A stretch of DNA of 64,000 nucleotides, taken from Neonectria sp. B-13. Its lineage: Eukaryota; Ascomycota; Sordariomycetes; Hypocreales; Nectriaceae. Below are positions 10,100 to 22,560 of this stretch, one piece after another. Position numbers and translations under genes: made by a program. The notes beneath the pieces are model-generated. The model searched no databases. It was not told the origin of the DNA and was given only the letters and a program-made list of their open reading frames with translations. The stretch is from NCBI GenBank assembly GCA_002682825.1, contig NOKP01000014.1, positions 817,559-881,558 of the forward strand, in the 5' to 3' direction. How positions within the stretch are numbered: the stretch's first letter is position 1; each line of letters opens with the position of its first letter.

Positions 10100-13000
10100 C
10101 TAGGCGTCGATCTGGGCCATACGCTTGGACATGCTGTTTCCACGGGTTAGTGTCTATGTCTTAGTGAGGTATTTCGAGTTACACTTACAAGTCGTAAAAG
10201 GCAAACTGGTTGGGGCTGCTGCCAAACTGGTACACGAATCGGCTGGCAAGGTAGCATCCGAAGATGCTGCGGAGGTAGGAATCGGGGATACGCTCCATCA
10301 GAGTGTCGAGGCCGATCTTCTCCAGCAGGAGAGCAGGAAGAGCGTCCTTGAGGACAGAGCGGCGGATCTTGGGGTTGTCCCAGAGGTCGGAGTGCTGGAG
10401 CTTCTCGTCGAGGTCGGTGATAGCGACGGACAACTTGTCGGACAGGATAGATCGAGCAGTGCCGGTCTCCTCGTTCTCGCGCCAGATGGCCTCGAACTCG
10501 AGACGAGCGTTGTCCTGGATCTTGAGCTGGACCTGCTTGACGTAGTCCTTGTAGAACTGAGGAGCCTCGCCGTTGGCGCCGACGCACATGTTCTCAACGA
10601 AGCCGGCATCGTCGAAGGAGAGCGAAGCCAGGACCTCCAAGGAGGACGAGGTCACACCACCCTTGTTGGCGGAAGCATCCTTGAACAGAATGCAGCCGGC
10701 CTCTTCCAAGCGGAGCTTGGCCTCCTGAGTGATGAAGAGGTTGGCACCCTCCACAAGGTAGGGGATAGTGGTCTTACCGTCCTTGATGAGACGGTTGACG
10801 GTGATGAGATCAATCGAGGCGGGGCGGCCACCGCAAGGAACGAAAGCATCAACGCTGCCAGTGTCACGGAGATGGAAGGTGTTGCGGAACGAGGTACCAT
10901 TGCTAATGACCTCGCCAGTGGGCAGGGTGACGTTGCTGTCGTCGCACAGGATGCGGTATCCGTCCTTGGAGAGCTTGCTGTCGTCATACTCGCTGATCAT
11001 GAGACGGCTCTCGGCAAGGCGGAGAAGCTCGCTGCGGTCAAGGCCGTTGGGGTCGGCAAGGACACCAGAGCCATCGACGATGGCAGTGTACTTCTCGTTA
11101 CCCAGCTTGATCTCGTTGCTGCCCAGATCACCGTCAGGGCCACCAGTCTGCATCTTGCGAATGGTAGTGGGGTCGAGGTTCAGCTTTCGGTAGATACCCT
11201 TGACGTACTCGCGGACAGACAAGGTGGTCATGCCGTAATGGTCGTGGGGGATACCACCCAGCTTGGGGGACTTTCCGGTGAAGAAAGACTTCCACCAGGG
11301 AGCGCCACGGATGCGAGCGTGCTCGGTGGCCCAGTCGACCAGCTCAGCAGTGTTCTCATCAGGTCCCAGGAAGAGGATCTCCTCCTTGCCGTAAAGGTCG
11401 ACAAGGGGGTTCTTGATACCAGGGGTTTGAGCAGGCAGGAGAAGGTCAAGGATACTATCAATGTACTTCTCGAAAGCCTCCTTAGCTCGGTCTTGCTGCT
11501 TGGGGTCGAGGAGAATGACACCCTTGGAACCACCCTCGGGGATGTCCTTGTTCTTGCGCTGCTGGGTGCTGGCGAGACCGTAGTTCTCATCAAAGAGGTT
11601 GCGGGCGTTGATGCTGTAGGCCTCCTTGCTGCGGGACTTGACGATACGGATACCGCCACGAGAGATGTCCTTGAAGCGGAGGTGGAAGCCGCGGGACTCG
11701 GAGCTGATGACGAGGAACATGCCGTAAAGGGGCTTGGGGTACTCGACATCGGGGAGGAAGTTAGGGTCAAGGCGGAAGCTCAGGGCGACCTTAGTAGGGG
11801 TGAAGTAGTTGGTCTTCAGGATGGCGTTGTTGAAGACGCGGAAGGCAGTCAGAACCATTTCCTCGTGCTCGTTGCTAACGGTCTTGGAGATCTTGTCACG
11901 AAGACCATCATCCGACAGGATCTCGACAGAGGTACTTGAAGAGATGAGCTGCTCAGCGACCTCCGCATCCTTAACCAGGTGTACGTTGGCGAATGAGGCA
12001 TACAAGGCCCGGACAAGACCAGGGTAGTTCTGGATAATCTCGTAGATGTAATCAGGAGTAAAGGTCTCAGAGCGGAGACGGCGCTTAAGGTTAGAGAGCA
12101 GGGCGGCCTGGGCGTTGTTGCCGGCGTCGAGGATCTGGGACAGCGAAGCATACTCAGGACCCAATCGGTTAAGGAAGTGCTGGACGAAGACCCAGGCTGA
12201 GTGGGCGTAGACGGACTCCTGGAGACTCAACTGGCCAGTGAGGAAGAGGCCGTGGAACTTGTTGTGGGGGAGACAGTAGAGGAGAGAGACCTCCTTGGAG
12301 ATCTGGTTAATGGAATCCTCCCAAGGGGGGAAATCGGCGTCGAGACCAAGAGCGGGCCTCAGGTAGACACTCATGACAGTGATGCCGTTGGAGAACTGCT
12401 CGAGGTATTTTCGCGAGCTGGTGACACCATAGTAGTGGTAGAGATCACTCAGAGCGGAGAAGAGGCCGCGGGCGGTACGAGAGCGGAAGGCAACAACCAT
12501 GCGCTTCTCGACGCTGTCCTCGATGTCGAAGACCTCAATGACGGGGCCGGCTCGCTTGACAGCGAGCTCAATGATCTCCTGGTAGATCTGCTTGGTGTTG
12601 GCGGTGGCCTTCTGGAGGAAACCGTTGTCGGAGATCAGCTCGAGGCGGGTCTCGCTAGGGTCCGTCTTGCTGACGGGAGTCTGGAACTGGCACTGGTAGA
12701 CGAAGTAACATCGGAGAGTGGCCTTGGATGAAGGGCTGGCGCCGAGCTGGGCGGGAGAGCGGAAAGTCTCGACACGGTACTTGCTCGTACCAGGGTGGTC
12801 GATGTACTTGCTCTCGAGGCGCTCCTCGTAGCGGGGACCAGACATGTTGGTCTGACCGGGAGTGCTGGTGTCGATGTAGATGGCGTGGTCGCTGGCCTCC
12901 ATGTCGAGGCGGATCTCCTCCTGCTTGTCCTCGCGGGCATAGGCGGCAACCTTGGCAGCGTACATTGAGGTAACATGGCTGGCAATGACAGCGGGAGTCT

Positions 13001-13356
13001 CAATGGTGAAGTAGACATCATCGATGCCCAGCTTCTCGTAAAACCACTCAATCTGCTCATCAACCTGAGACTGAGGGATGAATCCAGCTTGCTGGATGAT
13101 CTCCTTGACTAATTGGGTGGTCAGTGAACTTGTCCAACAGCACAATGGGGGTTTGAGGCAACTCACCAGACTTGATCTGGTCGATCTTGCCCTTGAATTC
13201 AGGGGCAATGTAGCCAACAGTGGCAGAGCGAAGAATCCGGTGACCGTTGCCGTTAGTCGCGGTCAAGGGGACGCTGAAGTGGGTAGGTGAGGGAGAAGGG
13301 CCACGGCTGTTCTCGACCGGAGTGTCGGCCACGGGTTTGGAAGTAATAGCCGTCAT
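10100..13356 (-). CDS. gdh2: NAD-specific glutamate dehydrogenase
   Basis: Exons (minus): 13356-13167, 13108-10189, 10133-10100, giving 1,047 aa; both introns are 55-58 nt with GTGAGT/GTAAGT donors. It catalyses NAD-dependent oxidative deamination of glutamate to 2-oxoglutarate plus ammonium, the catabolic direction of nitrogen metabolism. The large subunit class (about 1,000-1,100 aa) fits. Visible marks: HRILRSATVGYIAPEFKGK near the N-terminus, the YFTIETP regulatory region, GGIRIVKSRSKEAYSINARN, PEGGSKGVILL (catalytic-Lys region), GPDENTAELVDWA, GGIPHDHYGMTT and the dinucleotide-binding GPDGDLGSNEI. The C-terminus is FYDFMSKRMAQIDA. Start: ATG at 13356 was chosen; the frame stays open upstream to an alternative ATG at 13446. 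A likely 5'-UTR intron runs from a GTAAGT donor at 14097 to an acceptor ending at 13400, with a TATTTAAAG box near 14775 (inference). Confidence 0.95.
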
Positions 13357-15065
13357 GATGGGCAAAGGTTCCTCGAAAGGATCTGTGTATTCCGGAAACC
13401 TGTCAAGGGGCGGGATGTTAGTCGTGGGGCTTTGAACGGCCAGCATCTTGAGAGATGCGGTTGAGCGCGAAAGGCAGATGAAAGGGTATAAGCGGAACAA
13501 CGAAGAAACGTGAGACGGATGATGAGGGAACCGGGAAGAACAGCAGCTCCGGGCAATGATTTATACACAATGCCCAATGCCCAGTGCCCAGCAATGCCAA
13601 CATGATAAGAGCCATCTCATCATGCCGTCACCAGGGGACACGGCAGAGCGAGTTTCGGTGTGCAGTGAGTCAATGGCAACAACTCTGATACGGTTGCTGA
13701 CCATCAGACGGGCGCAGCCACGGCTCACAGCGGAACCAGGGAGCCAGAGAACGCCACCAGATCGGGACCTGAATAGCTACATGAGCTACATGCAGGGTGC
13801 AGGCGCTGGCACTCGCACTGGCCTAGCACGCGGCAGATGTGCTGCGAGCAAGCGTAGAGCAAAGCAAGGAGCTTATCTCCAGAGCCACTCAGCACGGCTG
13901 ACAAGGGCGACACCACGGGACACCAAGCAACCAAGCCCGGTGAGAACTGCATTCACCGCCGGGCCGGTTCTCGTATCGTCGTCATTTTGGGGCAAGGCAG
14001 GGGGGCCACAAAGGAGCCACAAAGGGGTCCAAGTTGCGATAAGGGAATTGGAGGGGCGGGCAGGATTTAGATAAGAGGGCAGGTATCCGCGACTTACCGG
14101 TTTGTTTATGCGATGCTTGTGCGTGTCTAGCCGCGGTGATCAATTCGTCAATCTGTCGAATTGATTCAGGAGCGAATTGAGTACTATAAGAGGCCTGCTG
14201 TGACACTTTGGCACGGTGTAGGCAGGGATCGTCGTGTTGCAGCGACGATGATGTTATGCGTGTAGTGGGTGTCGTGTAGTGTAAGTCGGCAATGCCGGGC
14301 TTTACAACGGGGGCAGCAAAAGATGGGAGAGGAAAAATGGAGTAGAGCAACAGAGGAAGTCTCTATTGAGGATGGAGGAGGAGACGCTTTGCGATGCTAG
14401 CCGAAGTTCCAGAATGTCCAAACTTTTGATCTCGATTAGCACAGCTTAGCTGGCGTTGGTTTCGTGGTGCGAACTCAGCACAGCCATCCAGTCAGCCCTG
14501 TCGAAAATAGCAACTGAACGGACAAGCCGGGACAAGAGAGATAAGAGAATCTCGCTTGATACGCAGAGCTTGTTTGTGTCTCGTAGGGGGTGAGACGAAG
14601 AAGAACAAAGATCAAGGCGGCAGTGAGATGGACGTGAGATGCCGCTTAGGAGGAGGGAAGAAGGGGGAGAAGGGGGAGAGGAGTAGAAGTCTTGTTGCAA
14701 AGGACGAGTGTGTCTGACGCTTAACGAACCAAGATCTCGAGTCAAAGGCTTCTGGGGACCTGGCGATGGAAGCTTTAAATACTCCTGGCTATGAGCGTCG
14801 TGTCTCTCTGCTCAACAGCGAACGAGCAATGGTACGAAGTACATGACGAGGTACGGAGTACTGAGAATCGGTACGTACCCGCCTCCATCGTGAAAGCAGG
14901 TACGTACTCCATGCTCCGTGCTTTCGTGCTCCATTTCCGTACTTCCAAGTTCCAATCCAAGGTCAATTACGGCCGCCCCTTCCATCCTCGTGGTCGTCTT
15001 CTCTCGTTCTTCTGATACGCTTGTCACGTTGGCCACTCCTTTCCCGCTCACCTTTGCCAGTATTG

Positions 15066-15103
15066 GCACACCCTGCTTCAGCACACCCTGCTTCAGCACA
15101 CCC
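15066..15103. repeat. 15-bp direct repeat
   Basis: GCACACCCTGCTTCA occurs twice head to tail (15066-15095), followed by a partial third copy. It lies in noncoding DNA. Confidence 0.85.
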
Positions 15104-18100
15104 CCTCTGTGGTGGGGCTGCCCCTGCTGGGTCGCTGGAGGGGGGCGCTTGGGCTCGGTACAGTGCCAGTGAAGTCCAGGCGGTCCAGGACCGTCTTCGG
15201 GGTGCGCAGGCGCAGATACAGCGCTGGGTGCGCAGGCTTTGCTGGGCGGGCTTTGTACTGGGTGTCCGCCTTTCTTGGCCGGCGCTGACCCCGCTACGCC
15301 CGTCGAGTCCTGCGCCGCAACAGCATTGTGCGACGGAGCGCTCACATTGGCACGCAGTCCCAAGCATACTAGAAAAAAAGAATAGGTACGAAGTACCTTC
15401 GAGTGGCCACCGGGCCGGTCGACCAGCTTCCAATCCATGGCGCGCGCCCCGGCACTTGGCCCAGCCAGAAGAGTCGAGAAACAGGACCCAGCGGGGAAGA
15501 TCGTGATCATGACCTCACGGAGCGCAGAAAAATGGCCAATTGATTACCCAATAGCGCCTCCACCCTAAGCCTCAAGGGGAAGGCTACCTGGCCCGAGCGC
15601 CCGGTTCCTGGCCGCTCAGGTGTCAGGAACGACTCCTTCCTGTTCTTTGCCCCAGGCCTCCCGTCCCAGTGTTTCCCAGTTGCCAGGTGGGGAAGGGACG
15701 GACCCTTCGTTGCCTCCCTTGCCGGGGACCGGTTACTCGAGGCTCTGGTTCCGCCTTTTTACTCTCTTTTTGCTTGTCAGCTGCTGGGCAACTCATCAAT
15801 GACTCTATTTTTCCATGCTGTTTTCTTTCACCATCAGCTGGGTCCCACTTTCTGTCCCCCACAATGCAATCTCGTTCGCAATTGTGGAGGAATCATAGAT
15901 GTAACAGATCCTTTCTTCCTCATAATCTGTACTGCACAGCACCCAGTACAGAACTCGTACAGCGTGGTGGACTTGCAAAGTCATGTGTGCCATGTGCGCG
16001 TATGCGTGCCGGGTTGCCTGGTTGGCACAGGGCAATAAATAACTCCCTTCCCACGTTTGGCACAGGTGCCCCACCTTGAGGCTCGACCTGGCCCCAAATA
16101 TGCACGGCTTTCGAATTATATAGTACGAAACCCACTGGAGGAGACCCGACTCCGCAACTAACCCAATCAGTCACCCAACGGTCTGCGAGGATTCACGATG
16201 GTGCAATTGTGCTGGCCGAGCTCACCTCGTCTGCTGCGAGTCATCGTTAATTGCAAAAACTACTTCGTGCCATGCAGATCCTGCTTCGTTTCAAAAGGTG
16301 TTTTTCTCTCTCAAATTGCTCAGAATCCCCACTTCGTGCTAACTATGCCTGTACTGTACAGTCATAAATGTCATCCCTTCATTATGCACGATATGACGGC
16401 TTCATGATGTCGAATCCTCTGCAGGGCTGAGCAAATCATGATTTTCTTGGCGTGCAGGACAGAGGCAGCCACTGGCAACCGGAAACTTGGTACGAAGCAG
16501 AGCCTTGGCCATGGAAAGAAGGTGGTGATTCGCTGGCTGTTTGCTCCAGCGCCAACCGCAGGCTGTCGTTGTTGGGACCTCGCAAAACGTCATGTACCCT
16601 ACTTCCCTCAAACAGGTGCTTGACCCATGTATTTTCCCTTAGTCTTTCGGACGGCGCAATTGTGTCAGCGGGAAGCCTGTGTTATGTCAGACAATTCCTG
16701 CGGCCGACATGCACAATCACACAATCCGTTGGTGATGAATGATGACCCAGATTCCCGCGGCGAATACAGTGCGTTCCCATCTGTACTTCGCACACCGTCC
16801 CGGCCCCCGGGCGCTAACCAAGCGCCCTGGGGAAGCGCTGGGGTTGGAGTCCATGTCCTCGAGCTCCAGCAAGTGATTCACCTGGGGCGCCTGACCGAGC
16901 CTCGCTGCAACTGGGGCTCACCGAGGATTCCGGGCCAACCTGACCTGGGTCACGAGGCCAAAGAGGAAATTGCGTTTCCAGGTCTCGCCTCGTCTCGCCT
17001 CGACGACTAATTAGAGCAAGAATCAAGTGCAAAATTGAAAAAGAGGGATAGCTCCGAGTCAAGTCTATTGGTTCCCCGTTCCCCTTAGGCCTAGGGGTGC
17101 ACGAAGCCGGAGAGCAGCTGCCCCGGACGCGGGGCGCATGGATGGCTTATGGTGCTCCTCCGCTACGCCTGACAACTACATCTTGGACCTACGTAACTAT
17201 GGAACCCCGTAGAAGGGATACGTAAGAATCCATACTAGGCGATACTCTCCTTGTCTACGTGTATTCAGGTACAGATGGAGTACGGTAGAGTGTCATCGAT
17301 GACACAATTGCCCAGGTTTTGTTGCTACATGCACATCCGAGTTCGGTATGGGGGTGGTCTATGAGGTGAGGCCAACAAGGGTTGCACGGCATGCGAAGGC
17401 TGAATGAGCACCAGTCGAGCAAGTTGCAGGGTTTCTTGCGTGTTTCGACCTCGTCTCCAAGTAAAGAAAAAATCGACCAGCCAAGCCCCGTCCTCCCAAG
17501 GCCAAAACAAAGAAAATATCCAACCAACGGGCCCGGTATCCGTCTCCGGCGTCTCGCTCGCAATAAACCCCCGGGCTGCCCCGGCGACCCACTCAGCGGA
17601 GGGCCGGCGCCCCCGAAAAGGTTTCCATGTGTCCCCCGCCCCCCCCCCTAGATCCTTTGGATGCCTTAGACGGCATTTCCATTACCCCCAGGTTTCTTTC
17701 TATTGTCCAGAAAAGCCAAACTGTAACCGTGACTGCGCGGTGCACATCCGCCGACAACGCACCAGAAAACCACAAGACCCGCTCACCATCACTCCTTTGC
17801 GACCGATGCCTTCCAACCCCCGTTTCCATTACCCCCAGTTTACTTGATCGTGCAGCTTCGTGACAGCCACGGGACCGTCCGACTTGGCCGGGCTCCGTAA
17901 CCCCCGTCTTGCACCATCGTGTCCTGCCCCTTGCCCTTCCCCGGCGGCGGCCCTTGGGGAGATTTCCCTCCCCAGCTTACCCCATCTCTACGACGAAATA
18001 CATTCATCATACATCATACCCCCGACGACTGGGAATCCACGCCCCCCAGACTTTTCCTCTCTCTTCCCGACTCCTGTCATCTCGTGGCCCCTCTGGTTTG

Positions 18101-18306
18101 TCATTGGCATCGCTCCATTACCAAATCTTCCCTGCACCCCGCATCCGGCCCTTGAAGGTGGACGCCGTTAAGGCGTCACGAGGTGGTCAGGAAAAATAAA
18201 ATCGGAGCGGGAGGTCCTGTGGGGGAGTGAGTCTAATGGGGTCGGTCAATGAAGTTTGCTCTGGGGTCGAAACAACGCCAACCGATCACGGAAGGAAAAA
18301 AGGCGA

Positions 18307-18345
18307 GATCGAGGTCGAGGTCGTGGTCGAGGTCGAGGTCAGAGC
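18307..18345. repeat. GAGGTC hexanucleotide microsatellite
   Basis: Several GAGGTC/GTGGTC units in tandem. All frames read as simple dipeptides, so the overlapping open frames are not taken as genes. Confidence 0.85.
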
Positions 18346-19089
18346 TAGACAGGCGGTCCGGGGTCGAGGTCACGACTGGGGAATTGAGATTAGTCTTGTC
18401 CCACGATGGACTCGGCAATCCGGGGCACCACGACTGGACGACCAAGCGAAAGCTGATCCAAGCCATGCCATGCAATACCAGGGACGTACGTACGCACAAT
18501 ATTCGTACATCTGCTACTGTTCCGCAATTGGCCCCTTTGTTCGCATTCCTCGTGGCTAGACAAGGCCGCGCACCGCACTTCAGGCAATTTACGCAAGGCG
18601 ATAACTGGGGGCTGAGCTGGGGGATGGATGATAGTCGATCTGACCCAGCTGTGTGGGAACAGACGTGCTGTTTTGTCCAGCGTCAGGCACGAGCTCTGTC
18701 CGTGTCCACTGTCTAACTGCATTGCCATGTCGACCGTCCGTGGCCATCCATGGCCAAGAACCATAAGCACGACAGGCACGGCCTCTAAGCATCGCGCCCC
18801 CAGCTCCCCAGCCCCCGGATCTCAGGTCTGTTGCTGGTCCAGCCGTCCAGGTGACTGTGGGCTCTAGCGGCCAAGTGCGGCCAGTGCTAGAACTTGGCAT
18901 CCGAGTCTCCAGCGTCTCCACGTCCGCCTTCCTTCTTCGTTCGGCAAGACGACACTACCCCGCCTCCCTCCATATTCGGTCCCTCGAATTCGGTTGCTAT
19001 TTTTAATGCACCGGATTGCAATACAGTCCAGGTGCAGTCCACAGTACTGTGCCACATGCCCACCTGACACCGGCCACCGGCCACGCCTT

Positions 19090-19136
19090 TGCCACTGTTC
19101 AAGTGCCACTGCCACTGCCACCGCCACTGCCACCCC
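19090..19136. repeat. GCCACT hexanucleotide microsatellite
   Basis: Imperfect tandem of GCCACT/GCCACC units in noncoding DNA. Confidence 0.8.
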
Positions 19137-21375
19137 TTGCCTCACCCGCTCACCCGCCTAAGGCTGAGGCCAAGGCCGGGGACCGGTACTGTGTTCGCCG
19201 TGTTGCCTCGTAACGTCAACTCCAATGCCCGTCCTCCTGCACGCAAATCGAATCAATTCGTCCAGACGGCAGTCGAGGACAAAAGCCCATGCATGGCATG
19301 TATTATTGCGCCAAGCACGGCGTCCTGCAATGCCCACCGGAGAAGACTCGAAATGCGCACCGCCACACGAGGTGATATGGACATCCGCACCCGGGCCCTG
19401 GTCCCGATCTTGGACAGCGCGGACGTGGAAACCGTACCTGGTACCTGACCTTGGGGAGGTCAGCCAATGAGCGCTGCCAAACACCGCTTCCGTCCTGCAC
19501 GCAGGCAATCTTCGGCACAGGATAAGGGGTGTGTGCGACGACAGAAGAAGCTGCTTGCTGCAGGCCCTTTTTTCTTTCTCTTCTTCATGACAAGATACCG
19601 GGGGAGATACGTACCGGCCGGTTTGTTAATGGGAACTAGGATGAAACTGGGCACAGATAAAAATGAAGACAGGCACAAGTATAGAAGGTACGTACCTGGA
19701 TACCTTGCTGGCGCCCGGCCGGCCACCTTTAAGTTGCCACGAAGTGGAATGTTGGGGGCAGAGTTTTCCCAGCGAGCTATCCCCAGTGGCTCAGCGAGGG
19801 GCACCCCGGGGGCGACGCCCAGCACGCCCAGCGCCCAGGGCACTAGGTACCTGTCCCCTACGGGCCCTACAGGCTATGGGACGGAGCACAGAGGCCTTCA
19901 GCGCCCGCTGCAGCGCTCGGAGTGGGTCTCCCACACCGGCCAAACTATGATGCCGGCCTCCGGGGCGTGCGCCGCACTCTAGTCATGACCCAACTATTTG
20001 ATCTAGTTGGACAATGACCAACTAATTAGCGACTGCGGCAGCACCAGTCCATGCCGCAATCCCAATCCTACCGCATCCGGGAATCAGGGTCGGCCGTGCA
20101 TGATCACGATGCCCTCGCCGGCCCCTCGATGGCTCCCCCGCCGTTTCGTCAAGTAACTATCAAAGGCGTTTGTTGCGGTGAGCCATTGAGGCCCCCCCCC
20201 CCCGCCCTCCTCGCCGGTGGCCATCCGGAGGCGGCGGCGCACCTGATCGGCCCTGGCGCTGCCCGCCGGCCTGTTAACATCGCGGAGCCCTGGTCGACCG
20301 TCTGCACGCAAACCAACGACGCGTACACGTGCTGGTTGGGAATGTGACTCGGTGCATTGTTAGCGGGCGGGGATTCGGAATTCGAAGAGGTTGAGTTCTC
20401 GGAGGAAACAATGGATGTGTGACAGTTCACTGCGACATGTCGAGGGAATCAGGGTCGCCAAAGTACAGTTGATGCAAAGTACGCCTCGGAGGTACAAGCT
20501 CGAAGCCACTTTTAGACACATGCATGCGTGTGTCTCTAGTTGCTGTGAGATGCTAGTGACTCTCCGGTTTGCGAATCCCTGGGGGTGGCATTGACAGTTT
20601 AACATGCGGATGGCTTTCTGCCCTACACCACTCCCCTGAATCCTCTCCAGCCCTCCCTCGCCTCTGAGATGCACCAGGCCAATCAATTCCCCGTATTCGC
20701 ACGGAATATGTGACCACTGACAATCAACCAAGTGAGTGATACAACAGCCCGCCGAGGCTCCTTCTTACCCAACATGCGGGGCAAGCTGAGCACGTCTTCC
20801 GGGTAACTTGTATCATCGAGGTACGGAACATCGCCATGCTTCATCAAGGTTCAGACAACTTTGCTGAGGCATTCCGGGGCCATCATGGCGTCTTTCTCTC
20901 CGCTGCCCCTTCCGGATACATAGTATAGAGCACCCAATCGGCGGTTTTCTAGCGACCCCCGTCCAAACGCCCCTCAGGTCGACACGGACGAGCTTCGTTG
21001 CTGACCGTGGGTTCGTGGCCGTGCTCACGATGCCGCCCTTCAATGGTTACAACGGAACAAACCTACCCCCTCCCCCAGAGTCTTCCTTTACCGCTCATCT
21101 TGCCTCAGAACCAGGATGCGATGGCTGAGTTGGTCACGATGCCCAATGTCTAATTGCCTGTGGACAAATTGCCGATATTGGGATCCATCTCACAGGTCAG
21201 GTGGTTGTGCACACAAGCTCGGGTATTACGTATTAGTGTCCCTGTCTTACATAGCGTACCAACAACATCAGCAACTTCACTCCAATCCTCTTTGACAACA
21301 ACGCAAAAATCTCAACAATGCATCTTCCCAAGTTCCCACTCCCGTCCTTCTCTCAATGTCCACTCCCCTCCCATC

Positions 21376-22560
21376 CTACCCTAGTTGTGGCCAGTTTCCA
21401 ACCCACAGCGACAGAGCAAAGTAGCTCATGCCGACCTGAATCGTCGGCAGCGAGGTATCAAACACCGCGGCCAGTGTCTCGGGCTTCCAGTCGAGATGCT
21501 CCGTCGTCGTTCTGAACGTGCCCGGCAGGTGCATAGACTTCAGAAACGAGTTGTCCTTACCCTCTTTAATCTGCTGGTTCAGCGACTCCATAATCTTGTC
21601 AAAGTCAGCCACGAAGGAGCCAGGCGTCCCGAATCTAGCCATGGCCTCTCCAGTCACGTTCCTGCAAATTCCATCGGGCTTCATCGCCTCCAACCCATTC
21701 ATACCGCGAAATGGGAACGAATCGTCGTCGGTGGATTCCTGTCGGTTGAGACCCATTGGGGTGTGGTCTTTCCAGAGAACGGCGTAGTGCTTGAAGACCT
21801 CGTAGTATTGGGATCGTTTGAGTGTGATGTCTTTGGGGTCATCGTTCGCTGTAGAGCCTTGCTTCTTGCTGATTGGGTTTTTTGCGATTGTCTCTTGCAT
21901 CGTCTTTTCCAAGAGGCCCGCTATTGCGTAGTCGGCACATCGAAGGACAAGATTGGCATATTTGTCACTCATGGCGTCGACGACCATGCCTGCTTGCACT
22001 CGAGGATCCGCCAGCAAAATTGCCAGCGACGGACGTGGATCAAGCTCGATCGACTTTGCCGTCAAGTTAGAGGACAAGCTATTAGCGAACTGCTCGAAGG
22101 CAGGCCACGTCTTCAATATGGCATTCTGCTTGTCTTTGGGCAAGGCGTCGAAGGCCCTGACGGCGTTCGAGGGGAGAGTCCACGGGGACGCTCTGGGCAA
22201 GCCGAGGTCCCGCTTGTTGAACGGGTTGCCTTTCTCTCCCCAGCCGGGAGAGCCGACGAACGGCCCTCCCGGTTTCCACCCCGGAGGCCGGTAGGTGTGG
22301 CCCGGGCTTTTCGGCGGCACCGCGACCCATGGTTTGGCCTCCCAACCTGGATTGAGGTTCTTGTCCATCAGAAACTCTTTCATAGGCGGTAGCGGAGGCT
22401 CACCGTCCATGCAAGTTTTCTTGAGATGGCAGTCACAGTCTTCGTATTCCTCGGAGATGATGTCACCGACGATAGCGTACCATTGCTCGACACTGCCGGT
22501 GTTGCCATGGTTATACCAGCAGCCCTCACTGGCCGCGAGACGGTTAGGGAAGGCACCCAT
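21376..22560 (-). CDS. Unrecognised 394-aa protein
   Basis: A single open frame from ATG at 22560 (context ACCATCATGGG) to TAG at 21376, MGAFPNRLAASEGCWYNHG... The N-terminal 50 residues carry four cysteines (CWYNHG, DCDCHLKKTC). A Pro/Gly-rich linker follows at about residues 75-110 (RPPGWKPGG, GSPGWGEKGNP). The rest looks like a globular alpha-helical domain. There is no signal peptide, membrane segment or familiar catalytic motif. A TATAAG on the minus strand near 22718 and an AT-rich leader support a real promoter. Coding character is good: long, balanced composition, no internal stop. I do not recognise the family. It is flanked by an 8-kb gene-poor region and TOM22, so context gives no clue to function. 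Confidence 0.7.
   Translation of the reverse strand: MGAFPNRLAASEGCWYNHGNTGSVEQWYAIVGDIISEEYEDCDCHLKKTCMDGEPPLPPMKEFLMDKNLNPGWEAKPWVAVPPKSPGHTYRPPGWKPGGPFVGSPGWGEKGNPFNKRDLGLPRASPWTLPSNAVRAFDALPKDKQNAILKTWPAFEQFANSLSSNLTAKSIELDPRPSLAILLADPRVQAGMVVDAMSDKYANLVLRCADYAIAGLLEKTMQETIAKNPISKKQGSTANDDPKDITLKRSQYYEVFKHYAVLWKDHTPMGLNRQESTDDDSFPFRGMNGLEAMKPDGICRNVTGEAMARFGTPGSFVADFDKIMESLNQQIKEGKDNSFLKSMHLPGTFRTTTEHLDWKPETLAAVFDTSLPTIQVGMSYFALSLWVGNWPQLG

Larger units (their letters stand above)
13357..21375. other. 8-kb gene-poor region, includes GDH leader
   Basis: The left part (to about 14,770) is probably the leader, 5'-UTR intron and promoter of the dehydrogenase. From about 14,800 to 21,375 no frame has family motifs. 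Open frames are biased (Arg, Pro, Ser) and mutually overlapping. The sequence is rich in GTAC-containing palindromes (14832-14861, 15386-15396) and small tandem repeats. It could hide a lineage-specific gene with short exons or a noncoding transcript; none is supported by sequence alone. Confidence 0.5.

Noticed and set aside
10125..11939. 604-aa plus-strand frame as a gene
   Set aside because: It lies antisense to highly conserved NAD-GDH coding sequence; its composition reflects codon bias on the other strand.
14812..15510. 232-aa minus-strand frame in the gene-poor region
   Set aside because: Contains tandem repeats and Ala/Pro/Gly bias, with overlapping frames on both strands.
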